The position numbers were made by a program, and so were the translations under genes. Shown one piece after another: positions 14,307 through 14,474 of a stretch of DNA of 14,474 nt. This DNA is from Methanobacterium sp. (GTDB lineage: Archaea > Methanobacteriota > Methanobacteria > Methanobacteriales > Methanobacteriaceae). The stretch covers positions 12,149 to 26,622 of the forward strand of contig PMMV01000093.1 in the NCBI GenBank assembly GCA_003162115.1. Reading direction: 5' to 3'. The number at the start of each line of letters is the position of its first letter. Position 1 is the first letter of the stretch. Below the pieces are notes generated by a model. The model was given only the letters and a program-made list of their open reading frames with translations. It searched no databases and had not been told where the DNA came from.

Positions 14307-14474
14307 TCACCCGTTATTTAAACCAGAATGTGGATTATATACAAGTCTTCTGAAACCTAAAAATTTCAATAACCGGTTTTTTATTGTAATACTCCTTTTT
14401 TTAAGTATTAATCTTCGTAGAAGATCGCCAAGTCCGCCTCCTGTTAATACATCCATGAAGTAATCTCCAAACTT
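14307..14474 (-). CDS. Unrecognised protein, C-terminal 55 residues (runs off the window)
   Basis: Reading the - strand from the right edge, an open frame continues without interruption for 55 codons to TGA at 14309-14307. The visible part has a glycine-rich stretch (LTGGGLGDLLRRL), then a basic segment (LKKRSITIKNRLLKFLGFRR) and ends VYNPHSGLNNG. I do not recognise the family. The frame is open to the edge and of reasonable composition, so a real gene extending beyond the window is likely, but the short length leaves doubt. Confidence 0.5.
   Translation of the reverse strand, partial: KFGDYFMDVLTGGGLGDLLRRLILKKRSITIKNRLLKFLGFRRLVYNPHSGLNNG

Overview
The window reads as a chromosomal segment of an AT-rich methanogenic archaeon of the order Methanobacteriales, most likely a Methanobacterium-like species. 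The pointers are a trp operon in the order trpE-G-C-F-B-A-D with a divergent TrpY-type regulator, an archaeosine synthase (ArcS) domain protein, an archaeal-type adenylate kinase relative, an FmdE-family protein, HypC, archaeal TATA-like boxes and T-run terminators, and GGTGA/GGAGG-type ribosome binding sites. The taxonomic call is an inference from gene content; no database search was possible.

Layout. Positions 1-2250 (+ strand): a 303-residue protein with the ArcS catalytic motif and a PUA domain; then a DUF59/MIP18-type iron-sulfur assembly protein directly abutting an AdkA-like P-loop kinase; then a complete tRNA-Ile(GAU). Positions 2250-2500 are a convergent intergenic stretch with T-runs in both directions and a 13-bp tandem duplication. 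Positions 2499-9245 (- strand): the complete seven-gene tryptophan operon, with ATGA overlaps at E/G, G/C and B/A and an 11-nt overlap at C/F. Positions 9246-9388: a compact divergent control region with TGTACA-like TRP boxes and three copies of the 9-mer TACAAATAT around two TATA-like boxes. Positions 9389-9892 (+): TrpY (HTH plus ACT domain), the expected tryptophan-sensing repressor of the operon.

Positions 9952-10203 (-): HypC, a hydrogenase maturation chaperone. Positions 10372-12328 (+): a disulfide-oxidoreductase-family flavoprotein with an altered active-site loop, followed 40 bp later by an FmdE-family protein with a C-terminal zinc ribbon; the two probably form a transcription unit. 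Positions 12408-13460 (-): a MurG-like GT-B glycosyltransferase. Positions 13461-14306 are decayed sequence: a 129-bp segment bounded by perfect 11-bp inverted repeats with an internal hairpin, then an in-frame chimera of the N-terminus of an ABC ATPase (broken by one stop codon) and the C-terminal half of a TauE/SafE-type permease. An unrecognised gene on the - strand runs off the right edge.

The most interesting signals are the trp control region, where the best ribosome binding site serves an out-of-frame 17-codon leader ORF with a Trp codon that overlaps the trpE GTG start; the ABC/TauE chimeric pseudogene; the odd active-site loop of the flavoprotein paired with FmdE; and the stand-alone ArcS core. 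I did not find a convincing wholly new multi-gene system.
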